From: Callipepla californica brunnescens
Taxonomy: Eukaryota > Chordata > Aves > Galliformes > Odontophoridae
Length of the DNA stretch: 64,000 nt
NCBI GenBank assembly: GCA_023055505.1
Contig: JALIRH010000140.1
Location: 310,001 to 374,000, forward strand
Direction: 5' to 3'
Below are positions 29,231 through 41,510 of this stretch, piece by piece; position 1 is the stretch's first letter, and the number at the start of each line of letters is the position of its first letter. The notes below the pieces were generated by a model. The model made no database searches. It was not told the origin of the DNA and worked only from the letters and a program-made list of their open reading frames with translations. Made by a program: the position numbers and the translations under genes.

Positions 29231-29930
29231 ACCACAGAATTGTAGGGGTTGGAAGGGACCTCCAGAGAACATCAAGCCCAACCCCTCCCTCCTCCCCCCC
29301 CCCCCCCCCCCCCCGCCAAAGCAGCTCCCTAGCCCAGGTTGCACAGGTAGGCGTCCAGGCGGGTCTTAAACGTCTCCAGAGAAGGAGACTCCACCACCTC
29401 TCTGTGCAGCCTGTGCCAGTGCTCCGTCACTGCACTGTGAAGAAGTTCCCATGCACATGTGTGTGGAACTTCCTGTGTTTCAGTTTGTGGCCATTTCCCC
29501 TCATCCTATCACCACACGCTGCTGAAAAGAGTCTGGCCTCATCCATTTGCCTCCCACACCTTAGATATTTATAGATGTAGATCAGATACCCTCTCAGTCT
29601 TTTCTCAAGATTTAATAGACCCAGGTCTCTCAGTCTTTCCTCATAATAGAGACGATTAAGGGTGTGGAACATCTTTGTGGACCTCCACTGAACTCTTTTC
29701 CAAGAGATCCCTGACTTTTTTGTACTGGGGAGCCCAGAACTGGACACAGTACTCAAAATGAGGCCTCGCCAGGGGAGATTAGAGGGGGAGGATCACCTTC
29801 CTTGACCTCCTGGCCATGCTCTTTTTAATGCACCTCACAATGACACTGGCCTTCTTGGCCACCAGAACACATTGCTGGCTCACAGTCAGTCTACTGTCCA
29901 CCAAGACCCCCAGGTCCAAGATTATATTCA
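29231..29930 (-). mobile_element. CR1 LINE 3' fragment with internal C(21) expansion
   Basis: Begins 'cagaattgtaggggttggaa' and ends at 'ccaccaagacccccaggtcc'. It contains the usual 'gcacaggtaggcgtccaggc', 'actgcactgtgaagaagttc', 'agagatccctgacttttttg' and 'gaactggacacagtactc'. Minus-strand translation gives YYEERLRDLGLLNLEKR and MSTVSSSGLPSTKKSG pieces of ORF2 in disrupted frames. A run of 21 C at 29294-29314 replaces the short C-rich spot seen in related copies. Confidence 0.92.
29294..29314 (+). repeat. C(21) homopolymer inside CR1
   Basis: Uninterrupted run of 21 C, preceded by 'ccctccctcct'. On the gene's sense strand this is a G tract. Confidence 0.95.
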
Positions 29931-30737
29931 TAATATATATAAATGTATATAACTGAATAATATATTGAACTACTTTTTTTATTACACCTAAGTTTTCTGA
30001 ATGTCCTTCTTACGGTCTTACTATGCTTATTACAACCAAGTACAAGAGTCTTAAACAGTGCCTATAATATTTTTGCCATATTTACTTCAAATCTGTCATG
30101 AGAACTACTGGCAACATAATGTCCTGTTTTGGTAAGATGTCCTTTGGATTAAAAGATTAAATTTAAAAAATATACATATTTTTAAGCGTATTTTGAGACA
30201 TCCCAACTTCTGTATTTAAGCATCTAGGTTTCAAATCAGTTATAAAACTATGAAAATTAACTTCCTAATTACTGCTGACAATATCCATTGGAAGCTTAAT
30301 CTGACAATGACTTCAGGTGAACAATAATTGGGATTATTTTTTTTTACAGTTATCACAATGAACAGCTATACTGCAAAAACTACCCAGAGGCCGTAATACC
30401 AAAAAGCTCACGCTGCTATTCTCACTTAGAAGATATTGGTTTTATCTTTTTGTGAGTTTGTTGGTAAGCTTTTACAAGCCACTATTACAAATAGTACTCA
30501 GTACTTGAAAAGAACTGAGAAAGTTTTTAGTTCGAATTAGAAAAAAAATCAGAAAGTAAGTAGCAAGATTTTGCCTTAACTTATTTCTACAGTTTTGTTA
30601 AACTTCATTATATGTTCTTTATCCTGCCCTTCCTGAAAATATTGAAAAAGTTTTCCAAACTTCCACCTATATTCAGTCAAATGTTACTGCAAACATACTT
30701 ACTTTCTGCTGTTTCATAATTCCCCTATTACAGTCAC
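29931..30737. other. Intron sequence without recognised genes
   Basis: AT-rich spacer between two CR1 copies, with nothing recognisable. Confidence 0.45.
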
Positions 30738-31510
30738 CTATAGAATCATAGAATCACAAGGTTGGAAACGACCTACAAGATCATCTAGTCCATTACCGCT
30801 GCTACCACAGGCTACTAAACCATATCTTGCAGCTCCTCATCCAGACGCCTCTTGAACACTTCCAGGGACAGCAACTCCAACACCTCTCTGGGCAGGCCAT
30901 TCCAGTGCCTGCCCACTCTCTGAGAGAAAAAGTTTTTCCTTGTGTCTAACCTAAACCTCCTCTGATACAACTTGTGGCCATTTCCCTGGGCCCTGTCCAT
31001 TGCCTGGGAGAAGAGGTCGAACCCCTCTTCACCCCAACCTCTTTTCAGGAAGTTGTAGAGCGCAATGAGGTCTCCCCTGAGTTTCTTCTTCTCCAGACCA
31101 AACAATCCCAGCTCCCTCAGCCGCTCCTCAAAAGACCTGTGCTCCAGACCCCTCACCAGTTTTGTTGCCCTTCTCTGGACACGTTCCAGGGCCTCAACAT
31201 CTTTCCTGTAGTGAGGGGCCCAAAACTGAACACAATACTTGAGTTGCAGCCTCACCAGTGCTGAGTACAGGGGGATGATCACCTCCCTGCTTCTGCTGGC
31301 CACACTATTTCTAATGCAGGCCAGGATGCCGTTGGCCCTCTTGGCCACCTGGGCACACTGTTGGCTCATGTTCAGCCAAGCATAAACCAACACCCCCAGG
31401 TCTCTTTCTTCTTCACAATCATCTAGCCACTCATCCCCAAGCCTATAACACGGCTCGGGGTTATTGCGGCCTGACACTTGGCCTTGTTGGACCTCATCCC
31501 ATTATCCCCA
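30738..31510 (-). mobile_element. CR1 LINE 3' copy with long open C-terminal ORF2
   Basis: This is the best-preserved CR1 of the window. The reversed tail 'tagaatcatagaatcacaag' is at the left. An open minus-strand frame of 220 codons (30815-31477) encodes the C-terminal part of ORF2 after the RT catalytic core: [100 protein letters not shown], and a terminal stop. The upstream CR1 segment [11 protein letters not shown] lies in another frame, so there is a frameshift near 31475. The copy is truncated 5' at about 31510, lacks endonuclease and RT motifs, and cannot move itself. Confidence 0.93.
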
Positions 31511-32560
31511 TTACAATCTGGGGTCACAAAGATAAAAAAACACAGAATCACACAAGGAAAGAAATTAAGAAGGGGAAGAAACAAACAAAACAAAACAAAA
31601 ACACCTAAGGAAGAAGTCAGATTCTCTTGACAGCAGCTTTGGAAATGTAAAGCTGGTAAGAATTTCTGGAGTACGGAGAAAATCAGATACACAGTAAAAT
31701 TCAGGACTGACGTTTCATTGATCTGATGGTGAACACATGATATCCTATCCACATGGCTAACATATATATTTGAACTTAGTTTTGTGCATAAATTTAACAT
31801 AAACGTAGAATCGTTCTTCCAAAGTCATAGAAAAAATAATTTTTAAGAAAAGCAATAATTATGCTCATTATGAAAACAAAATATGCTAGCAAAGAAGAGA
31901 GGAAAATAATGCTACATTTTCTTACATGATTGGAAACAAAAATCCGTGTTTCAACTCAGAAAAGCAACCTAATTTGGAAAGGAATGTACAGGAAAAAAAA
32001 AAGGAATAGCTTTTTAACCTATAAAATTAAAAGCTCTGTATTGAACAAAACACGGATTCAAATATGTTCTATGACTCCTTATGTATGTCTACATGTACAC
32101 AATCATATACATATACAGATACATACATATGCACTCTATTAAACAACCAATCTGTTCTGGAAATAATGTAAATCACTTTTCTGAAGGATAAGTACTAAAA
32201 TTTGCTTTGAAACATAATTTTGAAGAATGCTAGACAACCGTTCTTGCCATTTGCACCTAGGAAAAGACTACAAAATCAATATATGTATACATATTATAAC
32301 TTCTAATGCCTTATATTATACACCATTAAGGTACATTTTGACCTTTAAAAAAAAATAATTATAAACACTGAATCAACAGAAAAGCATGTAATATTTCACT
32401 GTCCATTTATTAAACTTTTTCCTTTTTATTTCCAGAATCAACATACACAAGAATACTTAATCATAATCTATCAGTTCCAAATTCCATATTGGTATGAAAT
32501 AGAGCAAATGCATAAGTCATTTATTACAGAATTAATACAGCAACAGAAGCAACACAGCCT
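31511..32560. other. Intron sequence without recognised genes
   Basis: AT-rich; contains 'acaaaacaaaacaaaaac' near 31585. No recognised element. Confidence 0.45.
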
Positions 32561-32685
32561 TTTCAAAATTCTCACCAATCATCCTTTTGGTGAATAACCT
32601 TTTCCTTACACCCAGCCTGATTCTCCCCTGACACAGCTCCTTGTCATTACCTCAGTTCCCATCCACGTCACCAAAGACAATGGCA
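32561..32685 (-). mobile_element. CR1 fragment near the 3' end (left part of a mosaic)
   Basis: The minus strand reads NDKELCQGRIRLGVRKRLFT, matching the CR1 ORF2 C-terminal pattern NGHxLxQxRFRLDxRKNFF. It probably belongs with the minus-strand fragment at 32870-33130, with intervening ORF2 replaced by a plus-strand piece. Confidence 0.65.
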
Positions 32686-32689
32686 CAGT

Positions 32690-32865
32690 GATACCTGATG
32701 GTAACAGGGAAGGTTATGGAACACATCATCTCAAATGAGATCACATGGCACATGTGGGACAACCAAGGAATCTGACCCAGCTAGGGTGGGTTCACAAAAC
32801 ACAGATCCTGCCTGACCAACCTCATTAGGTGCATTGGATCATCAAGGAATTAACTATTAACCAGT
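32690..32865 (+). mobile_element. CR1 RT fragment in opposite orientation
   Basis: The plus strand reads KVMEHIISNEITWHMWDNQG then GFTKHRSCLTNLIRCI, matching the CR1 RT segment before motif A (HGFTKGKSCLTNL). It is flanked on both sides by minus-strand CR1 pieces. Confidence 0.7.
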
Positions 32866-32869
32866 TGCC

Positions 32870-33130
32870 CATTGAACCTTTTCTTGGTGGTCTCTGAACC
32901 TCACAATGCAGCCAATTTTTCTCTGCCTCACACTCCATTTACCCATTTCATGTTCCACTGCCTCTCTTACTATGATGCAACTAAGACCCCTGTCAAAGGT
33001 TTTGTTGATATCATAGTAAACAATGTCTATTGTCTTCTGTTAGTCCTCTAAGCCAGACATTACTTCCTAGAAAACAGTCAGACAGGTCAGGCATGATTCA
33101 CTAATAATGATCCCATACTGTAATTTCATA
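32870..33130 (-). mobile_element. CR1 RT fragment (right part of a mosaic)
   Basis: The minus strand reads SCLTCLTVF then DIVYYDINKTFDRG, matching CR1 RT motif A (xDIVYLDFSKAFDxV). Highly diverged, with stops. Confidence 0.65.
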
Positions 33131-33204
33131 TTCGATCTTGTTTTTGAGAAACTAATGCATCAGTGTCTAGTCTGATAGAAGTGGTTGCAATTCTTAGTGA
33201 GTTG

Positions 33205-33242
33205 TCACTGTGTGGCAGAGATTTCACTGTGTGGCAGAGATT
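33205..33242. repeat. Perfect 19-bp tandem duplication
   Basis: The unit 'tcactgtgtggcagagatt' occurs twice head to tail without mismatch. Confidence 0.95.
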
Positions 33243-35236
33243 TTTGATAAATTTTTATTCTTTTTACTGAACTGCCTTAACAGACATGATCAAATTTTTG
33301 AGTATATCTGATTGCAGGTAAAGTTATATTGACAGAAAATGAACTAACAGATATACACCAAAATTTATGTGTTCTTTCTTTTTGCAACCTTGATCAAAAT
33401 GGAAAATAAGACTGCATATTCCCATTGTTGACAATGCTGTATTTAACTGCATTTTAAGTTAGCACTGCACTGCATCCTCCCCACATCCTAGTTTCAGCTC
33501 CAACAGTGCCAAACACACACCAATGGTTTGGTTGCTGTTCAGGGGTGGGTGCATGCATGTGGCCAGGTCATGCTATTCAGTAGGGAAGGGCTGACACTAT
33601 GATGATGCAGGGCAAGGGGCAAGTCTCATGTGGCCTACGGGCTGCAGTTTGGACACACCTGGTAAAAACTATGAATCTGACTTAGTTTCAACACCATTGA
33701 GGGGCAGTAATCTGTGGGAAAAATACAGTGAATGGGAGGGAGGAAGTATACAGATTCTTTCTTGTGGTTTCTGTTATTAAACTTGTGTTCCAGTAATGTC
33801 GTGTTGCATAAAGGTTTAGACCAGCTATAATCTTACACATTTCTTCTAATAGTGTTCAACTCCTTTTTTCTGTTACACTCAGATTTGTAATTGACAGTTC
33901 CGCTCTTTTGTTTCAGAACGATTTTGATACCCACATGTTTTCATAACCTTAAATTAAAACATCATTGAAACTGCCAGCATTGAAATTATAATATTTACGT
34001 CAGGATGAAGGCTTTCTGAAAAACACAAGCACATCAAGAAAGATTTTTTTTGTTGTTCTGTTTTTCTTGTATATGCAATGATACAGAATCTCTATATCTG
34101 TGCAGACTTCACAATACGCCTTCAGCATTTTATAAAAGAGAACAAACTGAGGTATGCCGGATTCGTTTGATTTTGAAGCATTATCCTTAAACCTGGAAGA
34201 GTGAGTTTTTCAGTAATGGCAATTAAGTCATAGTTTGCTTGTTTCATTTTTTCAAAGACTTTTAAAGAGTTTACATATTTACTAAATATTTAATAGTTTG
34301 ACACGATTTAGCTCTAAATATTTATTGAAGTGGCCTTTCAGCATACAGTATTAAAAAATCTGCCACTAAAATTGTAATACCAAACTTTTTGCAATTGGTA
34401 TGTGTATATACATATTCACACAGACAAAACTAGCAAGCAGATTGAAACGTTCAAGGCTTCCTAACTTGTGGTACTTACACTCTTTAAAATTATTTTAACA
34501 AACTCAAATGGGTATCACATGGCTTACTCTGGAGGATAAAAAGAGTTCACTGTAGGAAACGGAAACAAAACGAAACACAAATTACAAGTTCATTTAATAT
34601 CTTGAAATAATGCCATACTTACACTTAAGTATCTCAAATACAGCACTTCAAGAACCTACATGGGATGGAAATTTAGACAGCGAAACATTAAACACGCTTG
34701 AGTAGTTATCTGCTGACAACTTTCTTGTTGAGAGTAGTACAGATTTAAAAAATAACCTTATCTGCTTATAGAAGTTACATTTATTGTTTGCTTAGCACGT
34801 AGAAACCTGAATTACTATAGAAACAAAAGATAACAGGAAATCTATTTGACTTCGTATGTACATTTCTGTATTGGCACACTCAAATCTTCGCAATATTTTC
34901 CACATAAAATACTTGATATCACTCCTGAAATCTACAGTTTTCTTGTTTTACAAGCATTTACCCAATTTTTTCTGTCAGTCTCTAAGGATGTACAAAATTG
35001 TATTGGATTGTACAGCTTTGAAAATCATTTGGGAGTATTCAGCAACTTTAAAACTCTAATACATCTTCCACATTGAGATTGATATTTTAATTTTCTTGTA
35101 CAGGTAATAACAAAAGATTGATGGATTTTATTTTTAGTGTGTTTACTTTTATTATGAAGTATGTAATAAATGTCTTGCCGTTGGTTATAAGACCATAAAA
35201 GTCAATACTGCACAAACAATGTCAGAAAACTCAAGC

Positions 35237-35263
35237 AAAAAAAAAAAAAAAAAAAAAAAAAAA
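35237..35263 (+). repeat. A(27) homopolymer
   Basis: Uninterrupted run of 27 A, not attached to a recognised element. Confidence 0.95.
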
Positions 35264-37194
35264 GCAATCTGAAGTTAAAGGTAAAACTTTGTTTCCTTAT
35301 ACTAGTTTTGCCTTAGATGTCCCACTCACTTTCCTAGATGAGCTGAGATTAGTGAGCAATATTTCTTGATTTCAGTTTTCTCTTCTTGAGCGAGGACAAG
35401 AAAGAACAAGCTGAGTGTAACAGTCCAGGGAGAGGCTATAAAAAGTATGAAAATACTGTACAAATTTTATAAATGGAAACTTCCCCAGCTACCAGAGATC
35501 AAAAGTCACCAGTCATATTCTCAGAAATATCAAAATTACACTTTCCCACCCTCTTGAAAAAGTTCAGTTTTCTATGATCTTCCAGTTCGTCAGAATGATG
35601 ATTACAAGTGTGGGCAACATTTGCTTTCTGACCTTCTCATAATGCCATAGATCATTCTGACTTTTTGGTAACAAAGGAAGTCCTGCTTTCCCAACCATCT
35701 TTCCACAAAACTACTTCCAAATAACCAAATACAAAAATATAATCAGAAAATGACTTCCAGCTCACTGCTTCACTTATAAACCAGGCAAGTGTTCTTTTTT
35801 CTTTTTTTTAATTTTGAATCAGTCTTTTGTGTACTCTATTAGAAAAAGAAGTTACACTCATTAAAAACAAATCACATTTGTCCTGTGCTTCAAATCACAT
35901 ATGATACAAGGGAAAAAACAGTATTTCTGTGTATTAAACTAGGTACTTATCAAAGAAAGATAGGAATCTGCTAAGACTCCACGTGGAGTCCTGAATACAA
36001 ATCTGATTAATGTTTGTTCAAATAAGAGCAATTCAATCTGAAAGAAACACGAAGTAGAGCTACTGAAGTGATCAAGAGACTGAAGAACATTTAAGAAGAC
36101 ATTGGAAGACTTACAGATTTCATCTGAAAAAATAAAGACGAAAATATGATTGGTGTTAAGTCTCTGGAAGGCAACCATCAGATCACAAGAAGCATTATAC
36201 ACCAATGACAGGGCTGTGACAAAAATGATAGTGTATGAACTAATCAGTTACAAGCAGGTCTAAAACTACAAATATTCTCAATAAAAAGTGCATAATCAAA
36301 ATTTATGGGGCAGTTTTCATGCAGTTACGAGGAGGAGACTGGAGGAACTAGGACTGACTAGTTTACAGCTGAACCTAACCTATAAACCAATTTTAAGTAG
36401 AAGTGATTTTCTATTGCTTAAGGAGTTCGAGCAAGGAATGCAGAAGCTCCCTTATTCATCCCACCCAAAAGGAGACAGAATTTCTCAGACTTCCAGTCAA
36501 ACAATTCCTAACCAGTCAGCCTCCCACCCCACAGAACTTTGTTCTTGATGCCGCTTTTTTATTAAGACACTTGACTTTGAAAAAAGAAAAAATGACTTTT
36601 AATTGAAAAAGCACAGTAATTTCAGGATGGAAGACAGGAATATACCAAAACACTGCACTGATGTAGTAACATGATTAAACAAAATATATTGCATAATCAA
36701 AAATTTTTATGATCTTGAAACTATTAAAAAACAATTTCAAAACACAGTAGAGAACTGAAGGATCCACATATATCTTACCTAACTATTCATAAATGTTACA
36801 CATCCTACAATTTGAAGTTTTTGGTAGTATGTTTTTTTTTCCCCCCCAAAAAAAAAAAACCTTTGGAACAAGATTCTACCCAACCAATTCTTAGAATGGC
36901 TACTGAGAGAACAAGTTTTTCATTTAATAAAGTGCAAACATGATGATAACAGAACACTTACTAAAATTCTACAGGTGAATTGAGAAACAGTTGAAGACAG
37001 ACACCACAGACAGTAATAGAAGCATATCACTCTCTCTTCAATAATTGGTGATAAATCAGACTGAACTATTAAGACCTGACATACTAGGTAAGAACTGCAA
37101 TGTTAGCAGAATAAGGTAGGAAGCTGCTCCTTCTTCAGTTACAAAGTTATAATCGTATTGTATACAAATATATATACTAGAGTCTAAGTTCAAT

Positions 37195-37317
37195 TAATTT
37201 GCCCACCCTAGGCAACCTGTTCTAGTACCTGATCTAGCAGCAAACCTGCCTGTGGCAGGGAAGTTGGAACTTGACGATCCTTGAGGTCCTTTCCACCCCA
37301 AGACATTCTATGATTAA
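37195..37317 (+). mobile_element. CR1 3' terminal fragment
   Basis: 'ggcaacctgttctagtacct', 'gcagggaagttggaacttga', 'cgatccttgaggtcctttcc' and the tail 'gacattctatgatta' mark the last 120 bp of a CR1. Confidence 0.88.
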
Positions 37318-38744
37318 ACACAAAACAGTATACAAATACATGTAAAATACACAAGATTTTAAAGTAATGAACAGATAAAGTTTAATGTTAAATATCAAAT
37401 GAAATGTATAAACTGAAAACGTGGAGCAGATTTTTTTGTATCACACTGTTGTTCTCAAGGCTGAGTATTTCCAGGTCAGGGAGAACACTATGAGATATGA
37501 AAAGCAGAAAGGACAAATTAAATTTGAAAAATCTACTTATGCTGATTTAAATAGGTCAGCTCTCCATTGCATTTGCAACTCCTAATTACTAAACTAAATA
37601 ACTACTAAACAAGACAGTATTCCTTCATAACACACTATTACTTTTCACTCCTTTTATTTCTTATACTCTGATTTACTGTTTCCTGAGACCATAGCAAAGA
37701 CTGGAAAACTGATCAAGCACCAGGAGAAATGCTGCTCCAGCTCAGGTGCACCCCTGCTGATGCTGTGAGAATCTCAGAAGTTTCCCTCAGCTCTTCTTTT
37801 TCTCCCAGTATTTTGGCAAGTGGCATTCCATTGCTGCCAAAGACTTGTTTTGTTTTGTATAAAGCACAGAAGACTAAATTTAATGAGAATTCACTATGAC
37901 ATGCAGGCTTCCTACTTATGCCTTGTACTGAAAATAGAAGGAATTGAGACTCATACTTAGGTCCTAAAGTTGATTGGCACATACAGTTTATATCACACAA
38001 CTTTACACTCTCATCTTGTCAAACACATTACGTATTTACTGTCTGGAAAGAAAGTCCCTGTCCTGTGTTATTCCCTGAAAAATATTATCACTAGCAAGGA
38101 TTTGTCTTGAAAGTAGGCAAAATCATACCAGGAGTATGTAATGTTAAATAGAAGGGAAGATATTACCATTCTCAAGCCCCAGCAATTCTTCTCCCTTCAG
38201 TTTCCAGCATTAATAGCATCGTTGTTTGTTTGTTTTCTTTCCTCCAACTAATTTAATACTTCACATTGATTTGTTGTGGGAATTCCTTGAGATAACAGAA
38301 ATGCAGGAGTACCATTTAAACCTTTTATCCATTTATTCTGATGCCTCTTATAAGAACATCTGATTTATGAAGGCTTTTGTAGGCTCACTTTCTGCAGTCT
38401 CTTGCTTCAACAGGTGTCAGAAAGTTATTCCCTGCTTCAGTAACATAGAAGAACAGCAGTATAAGAGCAGGAGAATAATTTAATGTCTCCAATGCTTTTG
38501 CTATAGGAGAATAATTACATTTTTATACAGTTTGCTACCCAGAGAGTCCCCAGTTCAATGTGCTGTGTTTCAGACTTAAAGCAGAAAAAGAAACATTTGT
38601 GCTCTGCAAGTATCAAGACTAAGAAAATTAAAGTAGCACTGATGATAACATCACTCATAATATGATTTTTAGTGAGGTTTGAGCTTACAATTTTTCATAA
38701 GGCAGCTGACTTCATATTGAAGAAATGAATCCTGAGTTGTTGTC
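37318..38744. other. Intron sequence without recognised genes
   Basis: No recognised element. Confidence 0.4.
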
Positions 38745-39003
38745 ATTTAGCAACAGGAAGAGGGTATATTTAGACTAGGTATTAGGAAGAAGTCATTTAC
38801 TGTGAAGTTGGTGAAACACTGGAACAGGATGCCCAGAGAGAATGTGGATGCCCCCACCCTAGAAGCATTCAAGGCCAGGCTGGCTGGGGGGATTTGAGCA
38901 ACCTGGTCTAGGGGGAGGTGTTCCTGCCTATAGCAGAGGAGTTAGAACCAGATGATCTTCAAGGTCCCTTTCATCCCAAACCATTGTACGATTCTATGAT
39001 TGA
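38745..39003 (+). mobile_element. CR1 3' fragment
   Basis: 'ttaggaagaagtcatttact', 'gtgaaacactggaacaggat', 'gcccagagagaatgtggatg', 'cattcaaggccaggctgg', 'agatgatcttcaaggtccct' and 'acgattctatgattg' are CR1 3' landmarks ending in the tail. Confidence 0.92.
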
Positions 39004-40299
39004 TTGTACATTCTGAAGAAGAGAAGGCTCCAGGAAAAGAAACACCTGGAAAAAGACTTGCAGAACAGAAAGAAAAAGATGAAATAAAGGTAAGAACTTA
39101 AATAATAATCGACTCTCCATCAATTCTTTAAGTGCAGTTTTTAATGTCATCATAAACAGCCAGAAAAGGAGAATTTTAGGTGCCAAATAAACACCCTATA
39201 ATTACTCTTTATGAACTTGTTTTCTCAGTAAAACACCTCAGTACTTCCAGAGCATTTGGAATATCTGTCACATAAGTATTTACTTAAGATTTTTTTTTTT
39301 TTTGGCTGACAAAATATGACAATTTTAGAGAAAAGGATCTATATACTTCATTATGCAAACTCACTTTTGTTGCTGTTGTTGTTTCTTTTACTTACTATTC
39401 AGTTTTGACACAAGAGCTTTAAAAGTTCAATCATAAACCCCAAGGGCTGATTCATGCCAATCTGATGTTCTAGTAAGTTCATTAAGTGTATTCACTTTAT
39501 TAATTCTGTTGCACTGGTGGGGTAAGAAGGGAGGGTTCTGGAAAATGACAATTGTTTAAATGCACTGCAAACTCAAACTGAAACAGCATTTCAAGTGTTA
39601 GAAATGCTTAGTACTATCCCCATTAAGTAAGAGAAAATGAAGCTTCTTATTTCCTTAGTCAAAACTACAGTTCAGAAGATGGCAACAAAGAGATCAAAGC
39701 TCAAGTATCAAAGCTTCTGAAAATAAAGAGTCCTAGAAGTATTCTGAGAGTAAGACTGTTTACACACAGCTATTATCATACAGAAGTCACAGAAACCAAG
39801 CAAATGTTACTTGAAAATATAGGCAACCATCTCTTATTACACTAACACTGAGGCAGTGCAAAGATTATCTAGACAAACAAAAGCGTTCATAAAGGAGTCA
39901 GGTTCCACCTGTGTCATATAACAGAGCAGCACAAAGAGTTTGAAACTCACACTTTTGCAAAATGCAGTGAAATACAGAAGTAAGCAGAATTGTGAAAACC
40001 CCATAAATTCAGTATAGTGCTTCCTCCTAGAAAATAAGCGGCTGTACAGCTAAACGGGCAGAAGTTTTGTGCAATTTCACATTTTATGCAAATAAAGCTT
40101 AAAGGATAAGTAAAAAAATAAGGCACTCTGACTCAATCTTCTAATGAAGAACAGAGACAATGCTCAGAAGAATAATGAGACATTACTGAAATACTTCATC
40201 GTTATTTGCAAAGTAATAAAAGTTCTAAGAAACTTGAGGGTAGCAATGAGCAAGGGTGGACTGGTTTCTCAAGATACTTCCTAAGAAACATTTGATGCA
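39004..40299. other. Intron sequence without recognised genes
   Basis: Contains a 14-T run near 39290-39303. No recognised element. Confidence 0.4.
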
Positions 40300-40680
40300 A
40301 AATTCCCTTGAAATTTCTCAGCCTTGAAAAAAGAAGACAGAGGGGATCTGATCCACATCTAGAATTACTAAGGTGCATGAGGCAAAGGGGCAACACCGGA
40401 CTCTTCCCTGCAGTGCGTGGTGATAGGATGAGAAGAAAAGGCCATCAACTGAAGTATAGGAAGCTCTGCACAAGTGTGCGTGGGAATTTCTTCACAGTGC
40501 AGTGACAGAGCACTGGCACAGGCTGCACAGAGAAGTAATGGAGTCTCCTTCTCCGGAGACATTCAAGACCCACCTGGATGCCTACCCATGCAATGTGGGC
40601 TAGGGAGCTGCTTTGGCAGGGGGTTGGACTCAGTGATCTCTAGAGGTCCCTTCCATGCCCTATAATTCTGTGATTCTAAA
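40300..40680 (+). mobile_element. CR1 3' fragment
   Basis: The plus strand reads FLSLEKRRQRGSDPHLELLR, then 'cacagtgcagtgacagagca', 'ctggatgcctacccatgcaa', 'gctgctttggcagggggttg', 'tctagaggtcccttccatgc' and the tail 'tataattctgtgattctaa'. Same subfamily as 16262-16760 and 29231-29930 but in opposite orientation. Frame broken. Confidence 0.92.
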
Positions 40681-40727
40681 CCATTTTGATCCTCAGCCTC
40701 AAATTTTATTTTCTTTATGTCTACAGG

Positions 40728-40760
<33 letters not shown>
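40728..40760 (+). repeat. A(33) homopolymer
   Basis: Uninterrupted run of 33 A, the longest homopolymer of the window, starting 48 bp after the CR1 tail. Confidence 0.95.
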
Positions 40761-40763
<3 letters not shown>

Positions 40764-41479
40764 TCCCTCCTCCTAAAACTTACCCTGAATATTTTCTTGC
40801 ACAACTGGCATTTTAGAGTCTACCTGAGCAATATGCCTCATCCCACAGAGTTCTATGCTAACCCAACTTCTACTTTCTCCATTCTGTCAAAAATGGAATC
40901 TGTACAGCAGAAACTCTCAAGATCCTTCTGATATGGAAAAGTCACTGGATCTCTTTGTGAGATTGTAGCTTTAAGTGACATTTCCAGACAGACACTTTTG
41001 AACAATTCCCATGTATTCACCATCTTCATAATTCTTTAGCAGCATCAATGTGGTAAAAGATGAAACAAACAAAATCCACTAATGGTTCCTAATGTTTTTA
41101 TGTAACATGACATTCTGTCCACTTTGGATGCAGTTGTCTATTTTAACCTTAAGCTCAAAACAGCATATGGAACACCAGAAGGTATTTTTATCCTCCTCAA
41201 TTTTATCACAGTCTTGACAGCCAAACTAGTATTGTGGCTATTTGAACAATGAAGCCATCTGTGAGGCCAATGCCCTTATCAAAGGAAAAGTTTACTGTAA
41301 TATTTCTTCAATGTGTAGTTAAATGAGGATGTCTGCTATAATTTGTCTAAAAGACTATTTACTGGAAGTAATAGAAGAGTTTAAAACTAAAATTCTCTCA
41401 AAAGTCATTAATTTTGTTTGTTTTTGTACCACATTGTTGCAAGTTGGTAAAGGTGATCTCCAAATCTGGGGAAGGAAAG

Positions 41480-41510
<31 letters not shown>

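Larger units (their letters stand above)
33131..37194. other. Intron sequence without recognised genes
   Basis: Contains a 19-bp tandem duplication at 33205-33242, a GC-richer repeat-like stretch at about 33480-33665, and an A(27) run at 35237-35263. No exon recognised. Confidence 0.45.

Noticed and set aside
30974..31264. 96-codon plus-strand open frame
   Set aside because: It is the antisense of the open CR1 ORF2 copy on the minus strand.
36288..36548. Possible CR1 piece (RRLEELGLTSLQ resembles [12 protein letters not shown])
   Set aside because: The similarity covers only about 12 residues, and no further CR1 landmarks follow in order.
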